A stretch of DNA of 64,000 nucleotides from NCBI RefSeq assembly GCF_024347575.1, contig NZ_AP025504.1:682001-746000 (forward strand), read 5' to 3'. The stretch is from Vibrio pelagius. Its GTDB lineage: Bacteria; Pseudomonadota; Gammaproteobacteria; Enterobacterales; Vibrionaceae. The stretch's first letter is position 1. Each line of letters opens with the position of its first letter. The translations under genes and the position numbers were made by a program. Below are positions 29,510 to 37,947 of the stretch, piece by piece. The notes below the pieces were generated by a model, which made no database searches, was not told where the DNA came from, and saw nothing but the letters and a program-made list of their open reading frames with translations.

Positions 29510-29854
29510 GTGACTATACAAGAGTGGCTTATGATAACTTGGCCTGCGTTTATCAAATTAGAAGGCGATCACGAACTGTTTTACACCGCGTCGCTCGAAC
29601 AACTGCAATCAGAGAGTCATGATCTCATCGTCGGTGAACAAGATTGTATTGTCGATGCCAAAGGGCATGCTTACTCCCTCCTCACCTACACCACAACTGA
29701 ACTTCTAGAGCGCCAACAAGGTACATACTCTTTAGAAGATGTAACCCAACTGATTCGTGCCCATGAGTTTCACAAGGTTCAAGTGTGCTTGACCAAAATA
29801 CATTTTGTTACCATCGAAGAGGCGATTGAGTCGCTCGCGTTTGAGCTAGGTTAA
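29510..29854 (+). CDS. DUF4144-like small protein
   Basis: A 114-residue soluble protein starting at a GTG (29510); the ATG at 29531 is an alternative. The sequence around ITWPAFIKLEGDHELFYT resembles DUF4144, a Vibrio-enriched family of unknown function; this is from memory of the pattern. It is rich in acidic residues with an LTKIHFVTIEEAIESLAFEL C-terminal helix region. No membrane or signal segments. It lies 92 bp before the next gene in the same direction. Confidence 0.6.
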   Translation: MTIQEWLMITWPAFIKLEGDHELFYTASLEQLQSESHDLIVGEQDCIVDAKGHAYSLLTYTTTELLERQQGTYSLEDVTQLIRAHEFHKVQVCLTKIHFVTIEEAIESLAFELG

Positions 29855-29946
29855 GCAACGGATCGATACGCTGTTTCAAGGCTTGCATCTTCAGCACTGC
29901 GGGCTACCATAGCCCACTTATATCCACCCTATGTTTGAAGGTTGCT

Positions 29947-30348
29947 ATGAAAGCAATTAAAACCCTTTTCTTTTTAATGGTGCTGCTAAGTGGCCTGTTT
30001 ACCGCTTGGCTATTTATTCCAATTCCAGCCACCATTGATAAGCAAACGCTCGACCTTCCACTGACAGAGCCGTTTAAGTTGGTCGCCTATCGCAGTAACC
30101 CAAATGACGCGACCAAGCCATTTACCTATCACTACTATGTGGTTTCAGACATCAGCGACGTCGACGACATGGACCCGTTCCTAATCACAACCGATCAGTT
30201 TGTGAAGCTTGGCGACTTCGACGAGAACACATTCAAGCTAACGGTAAACGGCAAGATAGAGAGCTACACCAACGATTTGTGGATTGAAAAATCTGACGGT
30301 AAGTTTCAACACTGGTATGTCAGCGTTGATGCCAACTACGTTCGTTAG
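29947..30348 (+). CDS. Unknown membrane-anchored protein
   Basis: 133 residues from the ATG at 29947, supported by GAAGG upstream. One N-terminal hydrophobic segment (about 5-26, LFFLMVLLSGLFTAWLFIPI) acts as an anchor or signal peptide. The exported domain is rich in Asp, Tyr and Thr, with VSDISDVDDMDPFLITTDQF. I do not recognise the family. A terminator follows closely, so it ends a short transcript. Confidence 0.7.
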   Translation: MKAIKTLFFLMVLLSGLFTAWLFIPIPATIDKQTLDLPLTEPFKLVAYRSNPNDATKPFTYHYYVVSDISDVDDMDPFLITTDQFVKLGDFDENTFKLTVNGKIESYTNDLWIEKSDGKFQHWYVSVDANYVR

Positions 30349-30378
30349 GCTCGAGCTCAAATAACCAAGACTTTAAAA

Positions 30379-30412
30379 CTGCGCTCTGGCCTCCAAGCGC
30401 AGCTTTTGTTTT
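30379..30412 (+). terminator. Intrinsic terminator
   Basis: CTGCGCT (30379-30385) and AGCGCAG (30396-30402), then CTTTTGTTTT. Confidence 0.75.
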
Positions 30413-30532
30413 GACTTACCGCTCGCCCAAGCTATCTCCGTATCACAGTTTTTCGGGTGTTATAACGTACACATCTGTTATAAGCTCCCTCTATAAAAAC
30501 TCTCGATAAATCAAAACAATAGAGGATCACCC

Positions 30533-31270
30533 GTGGAATTTACGCTCGACAAATTTAACGGCATCATCATCGACCCAGCAAGCGTCCCTCATGATGCGAA
30601 CACATTCAATGCCGAACTGAAACAGATCACTGAATTTTCAAAGCAAAATAACAAAGGCATTATTTGGATTAGTCTGCCTATTTCCCTGTCGCATCTTATC
30701 CCGGTAGCAACTGAATTAGGCTTTGTGTTCCACAACTGTTTAGAAGACGAGATTACGCTGATCCACAAATCCGAAATCGTCGAGTTTGTGCCTTTCATCC
30801 CTACCCATACTTTAGGCGCTGGCGCATTGATCACTAATGAGCACAAACAAGTGCTGATGATCAAAGAGCATGGCATGACAGGCTACAAATTACCTGGCGG
30901 CCACATTGAACTTGGCGAAGGTATTGAAGAGTCTGTGGTTAGAGAAACCTTTGAAGAGACGGGCATTGAAGCCAAGTTCGTTTCAGTGGTGGGCATGGCA
31001 ACGCGCCACCCGTATCAGTTTGGCAAATCAAACCTCTACTTTGTTTGTCACCTGGTTGCTCAGACTCAAGAGATAGAGATTCAAGACACGAATGAAATAG
31101 CAGAAGCAAAATGGGTCGATATCCAAGAGTTCATCAACGATATGAGCAACTTCCCGTTCAACCGCCATATGGTTGAATCTTTGGTGGGCAAGCGAGGTTT
31201 GGAGCTGACTCAGCTAGAAGGCAACCAAGGGCCTACGTACAAACCTGAGATCTTCTTTTCAAAACACTAA
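30533..31270 (+). CDS. Nudix hydrolase with N-terminal acetyltransferase-like domain
   Basis: 245 residues from a GTG start with AGAGGA upstream. Residues about 1-90 are a small N-terminal domain of the type seen in plant and animal Nudix proteins (NUDT6-like, FGF antisense). The Nudix domain follows with the full box GHIELGEGIEESVVRETFEE then TGI, which binds Mg2+ and hydrolyses nucleoside-diphosphate-linked compounds. The substrate is unknown. It is followed by a strong bidirectional terminator. Confidence 0.85.
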   Translation: MEFTLDKFNGIIIDPASVPHDANTFNAELKQITEFSKQNNKGIIWISLPISLSHLIPVATELGFVFHNCLEDEITLIHKSEIVEFVPFIPTHTLGAGALITNEHKQVLMIKEHGMTGYKLPGGHIELGEGIEESVVRETFEETGIEAKFVSVVGMATRHPYQFGKSNLYFVCHLVAQTQEIEIQDTNEIAEAKWVDIQEFINDMSNFPFNRHMVESLVGKRGLELTQLEGNQGPTYKPEIFFSKH

Positions 31271-31299
31271 TGCCTAGACGAGTAAAAGACAGAAAATAG

Positions 31300-31332
31300 A
31301 AATGCCCAAGTCACGTGACTTGGGCATTTTAA
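31300..31332. terminator. Perfect bidirectional terminator
   Basis: A 30-bp perfect palindrome (arms 31300-31314 and 31315-31329, core CACGTG), A-rich on the left and T-rich on the right. It ends both the Nudix and the aldehyde dehydrogenase transcripts. Confidence 0.85.
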
Positions 31333-31361
31333 TTTAACTATTAAGTCTTTTTTAAGCAACT

Positions 31362-32882
31362 TTAGAAGAAGCCTAGCGGATTAGTATCGTAGCTAATTAG
31401 CAGGTTCTTCGTATTTTGGTAGTGATCAAGCATCATCTTATGCGTCTCACGACCAATGCCTGATTTCTTGTAACCGCCAAAGGCCGCGTGTGCTGGGTAA
31501 GCATGGTAACAGTTCACCCAAATACGGCCCGCTTCGATGTTACGACCCATGCGGTAAGCAAGGTTGGCATCACGAGTCCATACACCCGCACCCAAGCCAT
31601 AATCTGTATCATTGGCGATCGCCAGTGCCTCTGCTTCATCTTTAAAAGTCGTTACCGCAATAACAGGGCCAAAGATCTCCTCTTGGAAAACACGCATCTT
31701 GTTGTGGCCCGCCAGCATGGTTGGCTGGATGTAATAGCCGTTACCAAGATCATCTGGCTGTTGCGCGATTTCACCACCAGTGAGAACTTTCGCACCCTCT
31801 TGGCGGCCAATCTCTAGATAGCTAAGAATCTTATCGAACTGCTCTTGAGAGGCTTGTGCGCCTACCTGAGTGTCGGTATCGAGCGGGTTTCCTTGCTTGA
31901 TGGTTTGAGCGCGCTCAACCACTTTCGCAATGAACTTGTCGTATACCGATTCGTGGATCAGCACACGTGAAGGACAGGTACACACCTCACCTTGGTTAAA
32001 GAATGCCAGCAACATACCTTCAACACACTTATCTAAATACTCATCTTCATGATCAAAGATATCCGGGAAGTAAATGTTTGGAGACTTACCGCCCAGCTCT
32101 ACCGTTGATGGGATCAAGCTTTCAGCCGCACATTTTAGAATATGATGACCAACCTCAGTCGAGCCTGTAAATGCTAGCTTAGCAATGCGATCGCTCGTCG
32201 CTAGGGCTTGCCCCGCTTCACTACCGAAACCATTAACAATGTTAACCACGCCAGCAGGTAGAAGATCTGCAATCTTTTCCATCAATACTAAGATTGAAGT
32301 CGGCGTTTGCTCTGCAGGTTTCATCACCACACAACAACCTGCCGCGAGTGCTGGAGCCAGTTTCCAAGCCGCCATTAAGATTGGGAAGTTCCAAGGAATG
32401 ATCTGACCGACTACGCCAATTGGCTCTGGGAAGTGGTAGCTAGCGGTGTTTGAATCAAGCTCCGCTGCACTGCCTTCTTGCGCTCGAATACAACCCGCAA
32501 AGTAACGGAAGTGATCCACAACTAACGGGATGTCTGCCGCCAGAGTTTCACGAACTGGTTTGCCGTTTTCCCATGTCTCAGCAACCGCGATCTCTTCTAG
32601 GTTCGCTTCAATTCGGTCCGCAATTTTAAGTAAGATATTCGAGCGTTCAGCAACACTGGTCGCCGCCCAACTTGCACGCGCTGCATGTGCTGCGTCTAGT
32701 GCTAACGAGATGTCCGCTTCTGTCGAGCGCGCTACTTGGCAATAAACTTGTCCATTGACCGGTGAGCGATTATCAAAATATTCGCCAGACGTAGGTTTGA
32801 CCCACTCCCCTCCAATAAAGTTATCGTACTGAGCCTTAAAATTGACGACTGCATTGTCACTGCCAGGCTGTGCGTAAATCAT
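31362..32882 (-). CDS. Aldehyde dehydrogenase (AldB/ExaC-like)
   Basis: NAD(P)-dependent oxidation of aldehydes, most likely acetaldehyde, to the acid. It has 506 residues from the ATG at 32882, preceded by AAGGA; the frame stays open upstream but the extra residues are not family-like. The coenzyme motif is FTGSTEVG, the catalytic Glu lies in [11 protein letters not shown], and the nucleophile region is [16 protein letters not shown]. It is divergent from an AcoR-type activator and has a -24/-12 promoter upstream, as expected for acetoin/ethanol-responsive exaC or aldB genes. Confidence 0.93.
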   Translation of the reverse strand: MIYAQPGSDNAVVNFKAQYDNFIGGEWVKPTSGEYFDNRSPVNGQVYCQVARSTEADISLALDAAHAARASWAATSVAERSNILLKIADRIEANLEEIAVAETWENGKPVRETLAADIPLVVDHFRYFAGCIRAQEGSAAELDSNTASYHFPEPIGVVGQIIPWNFPILMAAWKLAPALAAGCCVVMKPAEQTPTSILVLMEKIADLLPAGVVNIVNGFGSEAGQALATSDRIAKLAFTGSTEVGHHILKCAAESLIPSTVELGGKSPNIYFPDIFDHEDEYLDKCVEGMLLAFFNQGEVCTCPSRVLIHESVYDKFIAKVVERAQTIKQGNPLDTDTQVGAQASQEQFDKILSYLEIGRQEGAKVLTGGEIAQQPDDLGNGYYIQPTMLAGHNKMRVFQEEIFGPVIAVTTFKDEAEALAIANDTDYGLGAGVWTRDANLAYRMGRNIEAGRIWVNCYHAYPAHAAFGGYKKSGIGRETHKMMLDHYQNTKNLLISYDTNPLGFF

Positions 32883-32990
32883 AGTGAGATCCTTCTGTGA
32901 GTGTCTAAGTATTTGAAAATTCGCCATGTCATGTTCATGGTTTCTGTTTAAAACACTGTCATTTCGTGTTTTGTTCACATACCTAACAAC

Positions 32991-33005
32991 GCAAGTCACA
33001 CGCCA
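32991..33005 (-). promoter_or_regulatory. Sigma-54 promoter of the aldehyde dehydrogenase gene
   Basis: On the minus strand the sequence TGGCGTGTGACTTGC has GG and GC elements with exactly 10 bases between them, as in the consensus TGGCACG-N4-TTGC. It is about 110 bp before the aldehyde dehydrogenase start codon. Confidence 0.75.
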
Positions 33006-33112
33006 ACATCGAAAACCTTGTTGTTAATAACTTGTAAAACTATGATTACCAAACGTTTACAACCAATGGTGAATTGGAATTGAATCGTCGTACGGAGACT
33101 GCTCCAGTGTTC

Positions 33113-33159
33113 AACTGTTCCAAATTGGTACACCTTTACTGTAACAACATGGAACAGTT
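33113..33159. promoter_or_regulatory. Candidate activator binding site (inverted repeat)
   Basis: AACTGTTCCA (33113-33122) and TGGAACAGTT (33150-33159) are perfect 10-bp inverted arms, about 110-165 bp upstream of the sigma-54 promoter. The right arm also covers the ribosome-binding site of the activator gene, which would allow autoregulation. Confidence 0.55.
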
Positions 33160-34920
33160 ATGCAGATTCAACATACAAATCCTACAGAGTGGCTAACTTC
33201 ATCTTGGCATCGCAGCAGTGAGGCGGGATTAAAACCCAGAAAACTGCCCGACGACATTCGACTGCCAAATGCGATGCTCAAAGAGCGTCGTTTTCACTCA
33301 TCGCAGCTCATTGAAACTGTGCAACGCATGGCCCTGCCGCTGTTTAACCAGACTTTTTCCCGTAGTGACAGCCGACTCATATTGACCGATACCGACGGGG
33401 TGATACTGGCGAGTTGGGGACAGAAGCGCTTTGAAGAGAAGTTCACCAGTATTGCATTGAGCTCAGGAGCGTGTTGGAAGGAACAACTCAAGGGCACCAA
33501 TGCCATTGGCACCGCGCTAATTGAAGCCAAACCTGTGACGATTATTGGTGAACAACACTTCATTCATCAGCACCGTTTTATCAGTTGTTCAGCGAGTCCT
33601 ATTTTTGATCATCAAGGGCAGATGGTCGGCATTTTAGATATCACCAGTGAGCAGCAGCAACACGACAGTTCAGTACAGTTGTTGGTGCAGAATATGGTCC
33701 AGTTGGTAGAGAACCAATTGCTCAACCACATTCCGCAAGGCTCCACTCGCATCGACCTCGCATGTGAAAAGTCACTGCTGCACAGCGGTTGGCAAGGCAT
33801 TGTCATTGCTAATGAAGCGGGAGAGGTATTGGCACACAATCAAGTTGCATCACAGCTGTTGCAACAGGGCTCAATACTCGGTGAAAGTATTGACCAGCTC
33901 TTCAATCGATCTGAATCGTCTTTTGTGTTTGAGAAAAAAAGCCTCAACACACCCTCACCAAAACGCAGCCGCGCAATCACTGCCTCATGTGAGTTACACC
34001 ATGGCGATCAACAGATAGAACAAGCGTGGCAACAAGCCAGTAAAGTCATAGATAAAGGCATCAGCCTTCTGATACTTGGAGAAACAGGTGTTGGTAAAGG
34101 CGAGTTTGTCAAAGCACTGCATAAGCAGAGTCAACGCAACAACAGTCCTTTGGTGGCCGTAAATTGTGGTGCCCTACCGAAAGATTTGATTGAGTCTGAG
34201 CTGTTTGGTTATGCGCCAGGGGCTTTTACTGGCGCAAACAAACAAGGTTTTAAAGGCAAGATCCGTCAAGCTGACAAAGGGATCTTATTTTTGGATGAGA
34301 TTGCTGATATGCCGTTAGAAGCTCAGTGTCGTTTACTTCATGTCTTGCAGGACAAATCGGTAGTGCCAGTTGGTTCTAACCAAAGCTATCAAGTCGATTG
34401 CCAGATCATTGCAGCGACCCACAAGGACTTGACCCAGCTCGTCGAAACAGGTCAATTCAGACAAGATCTTTACTATCGTCTCAATGGTTTGATATTCACC
34501 CTACCAAGCCTCAGTCAAAGACAAGACAAACGCGAGTTGATTGAAGCCATCTATCGTAAATACGCAGAGTCAGAACAAACAATCTGTTCGCACCTGATGT
34601 CTCTGTTTTGCTCCTATCCGTGGCCGGGTAACATTCGTGAACTGGATAATCTACTCAAGGTATCCGCTTTAATGTCGAGCGGTGAGCCGCAACTAAAACT
34701 AGAGCATGTTCCTTTACAACTAGCCGAACAACTGGCGAATCAAAGCCCTATCACTAGCACTCAAGCGCCATCTAATAACGATCTGCAAAGCACAGTGGAA
34801 GAAACCTTAGTTCAAACCTATCAAGCGAACCAAGGCAACATCAGTAAAACGTCGAGGGTGCTTGGTATTAGTCGTAACACCATTTATCGCAAGCTTAAGC
34901 GACTGGGCATTTTGCAATAG
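33160..34920 (+). CDS. acoR: AcoR-type sigma-54-dependent transcriptional activator
   Basis: A 586-residue enhancer-binding protein. The N terminus (TEWLTSSWHRSSEAGLKPRK) and a GAF-type sensor (about 70-190, LKGTNAIGTALIEAKPVTI) are typical of AcoR. The AAA+ domain has Walker A GETGVGKGE (307-315), the sigma-54-contacting GAFTGA (354-359) and Walker B ILFLDEIADMP. A Fis-type helix-turn-helix ends the protein (ISKTSRVLGISRNTIYRKLK). It most likely activates the divergent aldehyde dehydrogenase gene in response to acetoin, acetaldehyde or a related compound; the ligand is inference. Confidence 0.92.
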   Translation: MQIQHTNPTEWLTSSWHRSSEAGLKPRKLPDDIRLPNAMLKERRFHSSQLIETVQRMALPLFNQTFSRSDSRLILTDTDGVILASWGQKRFEEKFTSIALSSGACWKEQLKGTNAIGTALIEAKPVTIIGEQHFIHQHRFISCSASPIFDHQGQMVGILDITSEQQQHDSSVQLLVQNMVQLVENQLLNHIPQGSTRIDLACEKSLLHSGWQGIVIANEAGEVLAHNQVASQLLQQGSILGESIDQLFNRSESSFVFEKKSLNTPSPKRSRAITASCELHHGDQQIEQAWQQASKVIDKGISLLILGETGVGKGEFVKALHKQSQRNNSPLVAVNCGALPKDLIESELFGYAPGAFTGANKQGFKGKIRQADKGILFLDEIADMPLEAQCRLLHVLQDKSVVPVGSNQSYQVDCQIIAATHKDLTQLVETGQFRQDLYYRLNGLIFTLPSLSQRQDKRELIEAIYRKYAESEQTICSHLMSLFCSYPWPGNIRELDNLLKVSALMSSGEPQLKLEHVPLQLAEQLANQSPITSTQAPSNNDLQSTVEETLVQTYQANQGNISKTSRVLGISRNTIYRKLKRLGILQ

Positions 34921-34952
34921 TCGCTTATGTAGGATTGAGAGCTCTGATAGCC

Positions 34953-35789
34953 TTAATGAGAGAGGTTGAGATCGCCCAGTCGATTTAAAAGATCTTTGTC
35001 TAACAGAGGGTGATGTTGCGATCCCAATATTAGCGCTATCTCTACAGCAGGCAGTGAGGGCATGTTTTCAAGGATCTTAAGCTCCGGTGGCACGCTCAAT
35101 TTACCCATCGCCCCGACAGCTAAGCCAACTCTCACGATGGCGCTCTGAGCCGATGCTGTATTGCTGCAAGCTAGCAATCGATAGGCGGTGCCTTGTTTTG
35201 TCAATCCATTCACTGCGGCTGCGTGGTACTTACAATCGGTTTGAAACAGCGCCAACGGCAGCGATTCATGAGCATCGAAATCAAAGTCTTGGCTCGCTAT
35301 CCACACCCCAACATCATTGGCGAGCCAGTAACCCTCTTCGCTATCAGGTGCACGCGTAACAATCGCTGCGTCGAGTCGTCCATCATCGAGCCACTCACGT
35401 AGCGTGATGCTTGGTTGGCTGAATACCTGAATCGAACAAGTGGGCTCTGCCTCCATCAACACCTCAATAAACTTGGGCAGCAAAGTGTCGTTGTAGTCTT
35501 CAGGGCAACCCAGTCGCAGCGGCTGCTTGTTCTCGTAACATTTGACCTGTTTCAGCGCCGTATTATGTAATGCCACGAGTTGTTCAGCATGAGAACGCAG
35601 TGCTAAACCAGCTTCGGTTAGCACAAGATTTCGCCCCTCCTTTTGGAACAAGGTGACGTTGAGCTCTTCCTCTAACTTGCGCATCTGAGCGCTAAATGCA
35701 GACTGGGTGCGGTTTATCTGTTTGGCAGCTCGGGTGAAACTGCTGGTTTCGACAAAGGCGAGAAAGCCCCTTAGCGCATCAATATCCAT
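34953..35789 (-). CDS. LysR-family transcriptional regulator
   Basis: 278-residue LysR protein, slightly short. The helix-turn-helix includes SFTRAAKQINRTQSAFSAQM and is followed by VTLFQKEGRNLVLTEAG. The effector domain begins near residue 88 (QPLRLGCPEDYND). It is divergent from a glutathione S-transferase gene 115 bp away, which is the obvious candidate target. The 3' end is convergent with the acoR-like gene, 32 bp apart. Confidence 0.9.
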   Translation of the reverse strand: MDIDALRGFLAFVETSSFTRAAKQINRTQSAFSAQMRKLEEELNVTLFQKEGRNLVLTEAGLALRSHAEQLVALHNTALKQVKCYENKQPLRLGCPEDYNDTLLPKFIEVLMEAEPTCSIQVFSQPSITLREWLDDGRLDAAIVTRAPDSEEGYWLANDVGVWIASQDFDFDAHESLPLALFQTDCKYHAAAVNGLTKQGTAYRLLACSNTASAQSAIVRVGLAVGAMGKLSVPPELKILENMPSLPAVEIALILGSQHHPLLDKDLLNRLGDLNLSH

Positions 35790-35904
35790 ATCGATTTGGT
35801 ACCCATCGTTTTTATTAATGTATTACATCAAAATTATCCGTTAGTGGCGCGCAATACAATCTCTTAAGCTGATAGTCAGACAAACTTAACGCAAGGAAGC
35901 CTTT

Positions 35905-36552
35905 ATGAAACTCTTCATCGCTAATCAAAACTACTCTAGCTGGTCACTTCGTGCTTGGTTGATTTTAGCTCAGCACAACCTCGACGCCGAGATCACCAAA
36001 CTGACACTATTTACGCCAGAATTCTACGAGACACTATCAGAGGTCACTCCAACTGCAAAAGTACCAACACTGGTCGATGACAACATCACAGTGTGGGATT
36101 CGTTTGCCATCTTAGAATACATCAACGAAGCGCATCTCGATGGTGCAGCATGGCCGGAGTCTGCATCAGAACGTGCCCATGCCCGAGCGATATCCGCAGA
36201 GATGCACTCTGGCTTTTTTGCTCTAAGAGAAGAGCTTCCGATGAACTGCCGAGCGCGTAGAAAAGTGATATTAAGTGAGGCGGCTAAGAAAGATATTGAG
36301 CGAGTGGATACCCTATGGTCCGAACAAAGCGAAAAATACCCTGACGGTTGGCTCTTCGGCGAGTGGTCTATCGCTGATGCCATGTATGCGCCTCTTGCTC
36401 TAAGGTTCAGAACCTATGGCATCGAACTTTCAGAAGCTGCGACTCGCTACCAAGAGCGTGTACTTAATAGTCCTGCCATTGTTAGGTGGTTAGAAGAAGC
36501 AAGCCTAGAGACAGATATCGTCGAAGAGGATGAAGCTGGAGAGCCGGTTTAA
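35905..36552 (+). CDS. Glutathione S-transferase family protein
   Basis: 215-residue soluble protein. The thioredoxin-fold N-terminal domain (about 1-75) starts MKLFIANQNYSSWSLRAWLI with a Ser-rich active-site turn, and contains VPTLVDDNITVWDSFAILEY, the cis-Pro and glutathione gamma-glutamyl binding segment. The helical C-terminal domain contains FGEWSIADAMYAPLALRF. The ribosome-binding site is AAGGAAG. Probably glutathione conjugation or peroxide reduction; the subclass is not clear. The LysR gene is its divergent neighbour. Confidence 0.92.
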   Translation: MKLFIANQNYSSWSLRAWLILAQHNLDAEITKLTLFTPEFYETLSEVTPTAKVPTLVDDNITVWDSFAILEYINEAHLDGAAWPESASERAHARAISAEMHSGFFALREELPMNCRARRKVILSEAAKKDIERVDTLWSEQSEKYPDGWLFGEWSIADAMYAPLALRFRTYGIELSEAATRYQERVLNSPAIVRWLEEASLETDIVEEDEAGEPV

Positions 36553-36571
36553 GGTTCAAAAAGATGAAATT

Positions 36572-36598
36572 CAATGAGGCTCGGTGTGAGCCTCATTG
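36572..36598. terminator. Terminator hairpin between GST and trpS genes
   Basis: CAATGAGGCTC and GAGCCTCATTG form a perfect 11-bp stem with a GGTGT loop. Its flanks are moderately T-rich or A-rich, so it probably serves the convergent genes on both sides. Confidence 0.65.
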
Positions 36599-36662
36599 GT
36601 TTGGGTTGCCACTCACCGATGTGGGGAGTTTTCAATATGCGTTAGACATGTCCGCTCAACTT

Positions 36663-37685
36663 TCAGAAGATATTGAGCCCAAAGACATCTTTCACATCAA
36701 ACAGAACTTTGGCTGTTTTTTCTCTCGAACGCTGGCTGCCAATAGATAAGATTTCCAATAGCTGAGCCTTGTCATCAAGGTACTCGGCCCTACGTACTCT
36801 GATTGGGCGAAGCATCTCTTGCAGACACTCTTCCAAGACTTTCTTGGTCGTGCCATCACCTAACCCACCACGTCGATAGTGCTCTTTGAGCTGCTCAACG
36901 TAATTCCTATCTGGGTGGAACGCATCAAGGTAAGTGAACACCACATTTCCTTCTACGGTACCCGGGTCCTCCACTCTCAGATGATTTGGGTCGGTGTACA
37001 TAGATTTTACGGCTTTAGAGATCTCTTTCTCACTTGCGCCTAAATTGATGGCATTGCCCATCGACTTCGACATCTTGTTCTTACCGTCAGTACTGGGTAA
37101 ACGCGGAGCATTACTGAGCAGAGGTCGGCACTCATTCAAAATGGTACGTCCAGCTAAACCATTTACCTTTCTCACGATCTCATTGGTTTGCTCTAACATT
37201 GGTAACTGGTCGTCCCCAACAGGCACTAATGTAGCGTTAAAGCCCGTAATGTCGGCGGCTTGAGAGATAGGATAAGTTAAGAAGCCTGCCGGAATAGATC
37301 GCTCAAAGCCCTTGTTTTGAATCTCACTTTTCACTGTAGGATTGCGTTCTAATCGACTGATTGAGACAAGATTGCTGTAGTACATGGTCAGCTCTGCAAG
37401 CGCAGGAACTTGTGACTGAAGGCAGATCGTGGTTTGAGAAGGGTCAATGCCAACAGCTAAATAATCAGCCACCACGTTTAAGATGTTGGAAGAGACTTTA
37501 CTTGGGTTGTGCGCGTTATCCGTTAAGCCTTGCATGTCTGCGACCAGAATCGTCTGCTCATGCTGTGATTGCAAAGCCACACGCTGCTTGAGTGAGCCCA
37601 CATAATGGCCTAAGTGCAGAGGGCCTGTGGCTCTGTCCCCAGTAAGGATAATTTCTTTTGTATCAGTGTATTGGTTGGTTTCCAT
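36663..37685 (-). CDS. trpS: Tryptophanyl-tRNA synthetase, auxiliary type
   Basis: Attaches Trp to tRNA-Trp. 340 residues, a normal length. The class I signatures are the HIGH-like HLGHYVG (from TGDRATGPLHLGHYVG) and KMSKS (GKNKMSKSMGNAI). It is unlike the E. coli enzyme, which has GAQPSGELTIGNYMG, and is closer in pattern to TrpS of Firmicutes such as Streptococcus; compare ISRLERNPTVKSEIQNKGF and PISQAADITGFNA. It therefore looks like a second TrpRS beside a housekeeping copy elsewhere. Its leader carries a Trp-codon attenuator and a hairpin over the AGGAG ribosome-binding site. Confidence 0.93.
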   Translation of the reverse strand: METNQYTDTKEIILTGDRATGPLHLGHYVGSLKQRVALQSQHEQTILVADMQGLTDNAHNPSKVSSNILNVVADYLAVGIDPSQTTICLQSQVPALAELTMYYSNLVSISRLERNPTVKSEIQNKGFERSIPAGFLTYPISQAADITGFNATLVPVGDDQLPMLEQTNEIVRKVNGLAGRTILNECRPLLSNAPRLPSTDGKNKMSKSMGNAINLGASEKEISKAVKSMYTDPNHLRVEDPGTVEGNVVFTYLDAFHPDRNYVEQLKEHYRRGGLGDGTTKKVLEECLQEMLRPIRVRRAEYLDDKAQLLEILSIGSQRSREKTAKVLFDVKDVFGLNIF

Positions 37686-37689
37686 AATG

Positions 37690-37726
37690 GTATCTCCTAG
37701 TAAAAATAAACCGCTACTGGAGATAC
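37690..37726 (-). promoter_or_regulatory. Hairpin sequestering the trpS ribosome-binding site
   Basis: On the transcript, GTATCTCC pairs with GGAGATAC, extended by AGTA with TACT, forming about 12 bp. The AGGAG that starts trpS translation (eight bases before the ATG) lies in the 3' arm. This suggests control of translation in addition to attenuation. Confidence 0.65.
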
Positions 37727-37729
37727 AAA

Positions 37730-37772
37730 AAGAGATGACATTCTTAGCTACCTACCAGCAGCTTAAGAATGT
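37730..37772 (-). terminator. Attenuator terminator in the trpS leader
   Basis: On the transcript a stem ACATTCTTA…TAAGAATGT (9 bp) continues past a bulged A into GCTGCT/GGTAGC with a GGTA loop (37738-37772). A T-rich tract follows (CATCTCTTTTTG). GCTGCT is also complementary to AGCGGC in the preceding hairpin, so the two structures exclude one another. Confidence 0.65.
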
Positions 37773-37785
37773 AAGAATCCCGCGC

Positions 37786-37801
37786 CGCTCTAGTTAGAGC
37801 G
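37786..37801 (-). promoter_or_regulatory. Leader hairpin 1:2 overlapping the leader-peptide end
   Basis: CGCTCT/AGAGCG arms with an AGTT/AACT loop, directly downstream of the tandem Trp codons and containing the leader stop codon. A ribosome stalled at the Trp codons would cover this arm. Confidence 0.65.
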
Positions 37802-37843
37802 CCACCAGATAATGAATGATGAAAGTGTAGGATTCGTTTGCAT
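37790..37843 (-). CDS. Tryptophan leader peptide of the trpS attenuator
   Basis: A 17-residue peptide, MQTNPTLSSFIIWWRSN, with adjacent UGG codons (37802-37807) near its end. Its ending closely parallels that of the E. coli trp leader (…GWWRTS). It sits about 105 bp before the trpS start codon, with the paired hairpins described separately placed exactly where an attenuator needs them. The ribosome-binding site is weak, which is a caveat, and the frame is too short to support on its own. The call rests on the position of the tandem Trp codons relative to the structures. Confidence 0.75.
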   Translation of the reverse strand: MQTNPTLSSFIIWWRSN

Positions 37844-37857
37844 TCATTCAATTTAAC

Positions 37858-37898
37858 AACAACATCTTATAAATTCAACCATCAAACAGATACAAAAA
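37858..37898 (-). promoter_or_regulatory. Likely promoter of the trpS leader
   Basis: On the minus strand TTGTAT, an 18-bp spacer and TATAAG lie just before the leader peptide and just after the dcuB terminator. Confidence 0.45.
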
Positions 37899-37922
37899 CA
37901 GCGCCTTAATCAGCGCTGTTTT
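37892..37922. terminator. Terminator after the DcuB-like gene
   Basis: AACAGCGC and GCGCTGTT arms with an A-rich left flank and T-rich right flank; on the minus strand it ends with TTTTTG. It separates the transporter gene from the trpS leader. Confidence 0.8.
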
Positions 37923-37947
37923 TATTACTAACTCATTGATATTTATA

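Noticed and set aside
37787..37841. Alternative leader frame reading MNANESYTFIIHYLVAL in the trpS leader
   Set aside because: It overlaps the Trp-rich frame by a different register and carries no Trp codons; the WW frame fits the attenuator structures and is preferred.
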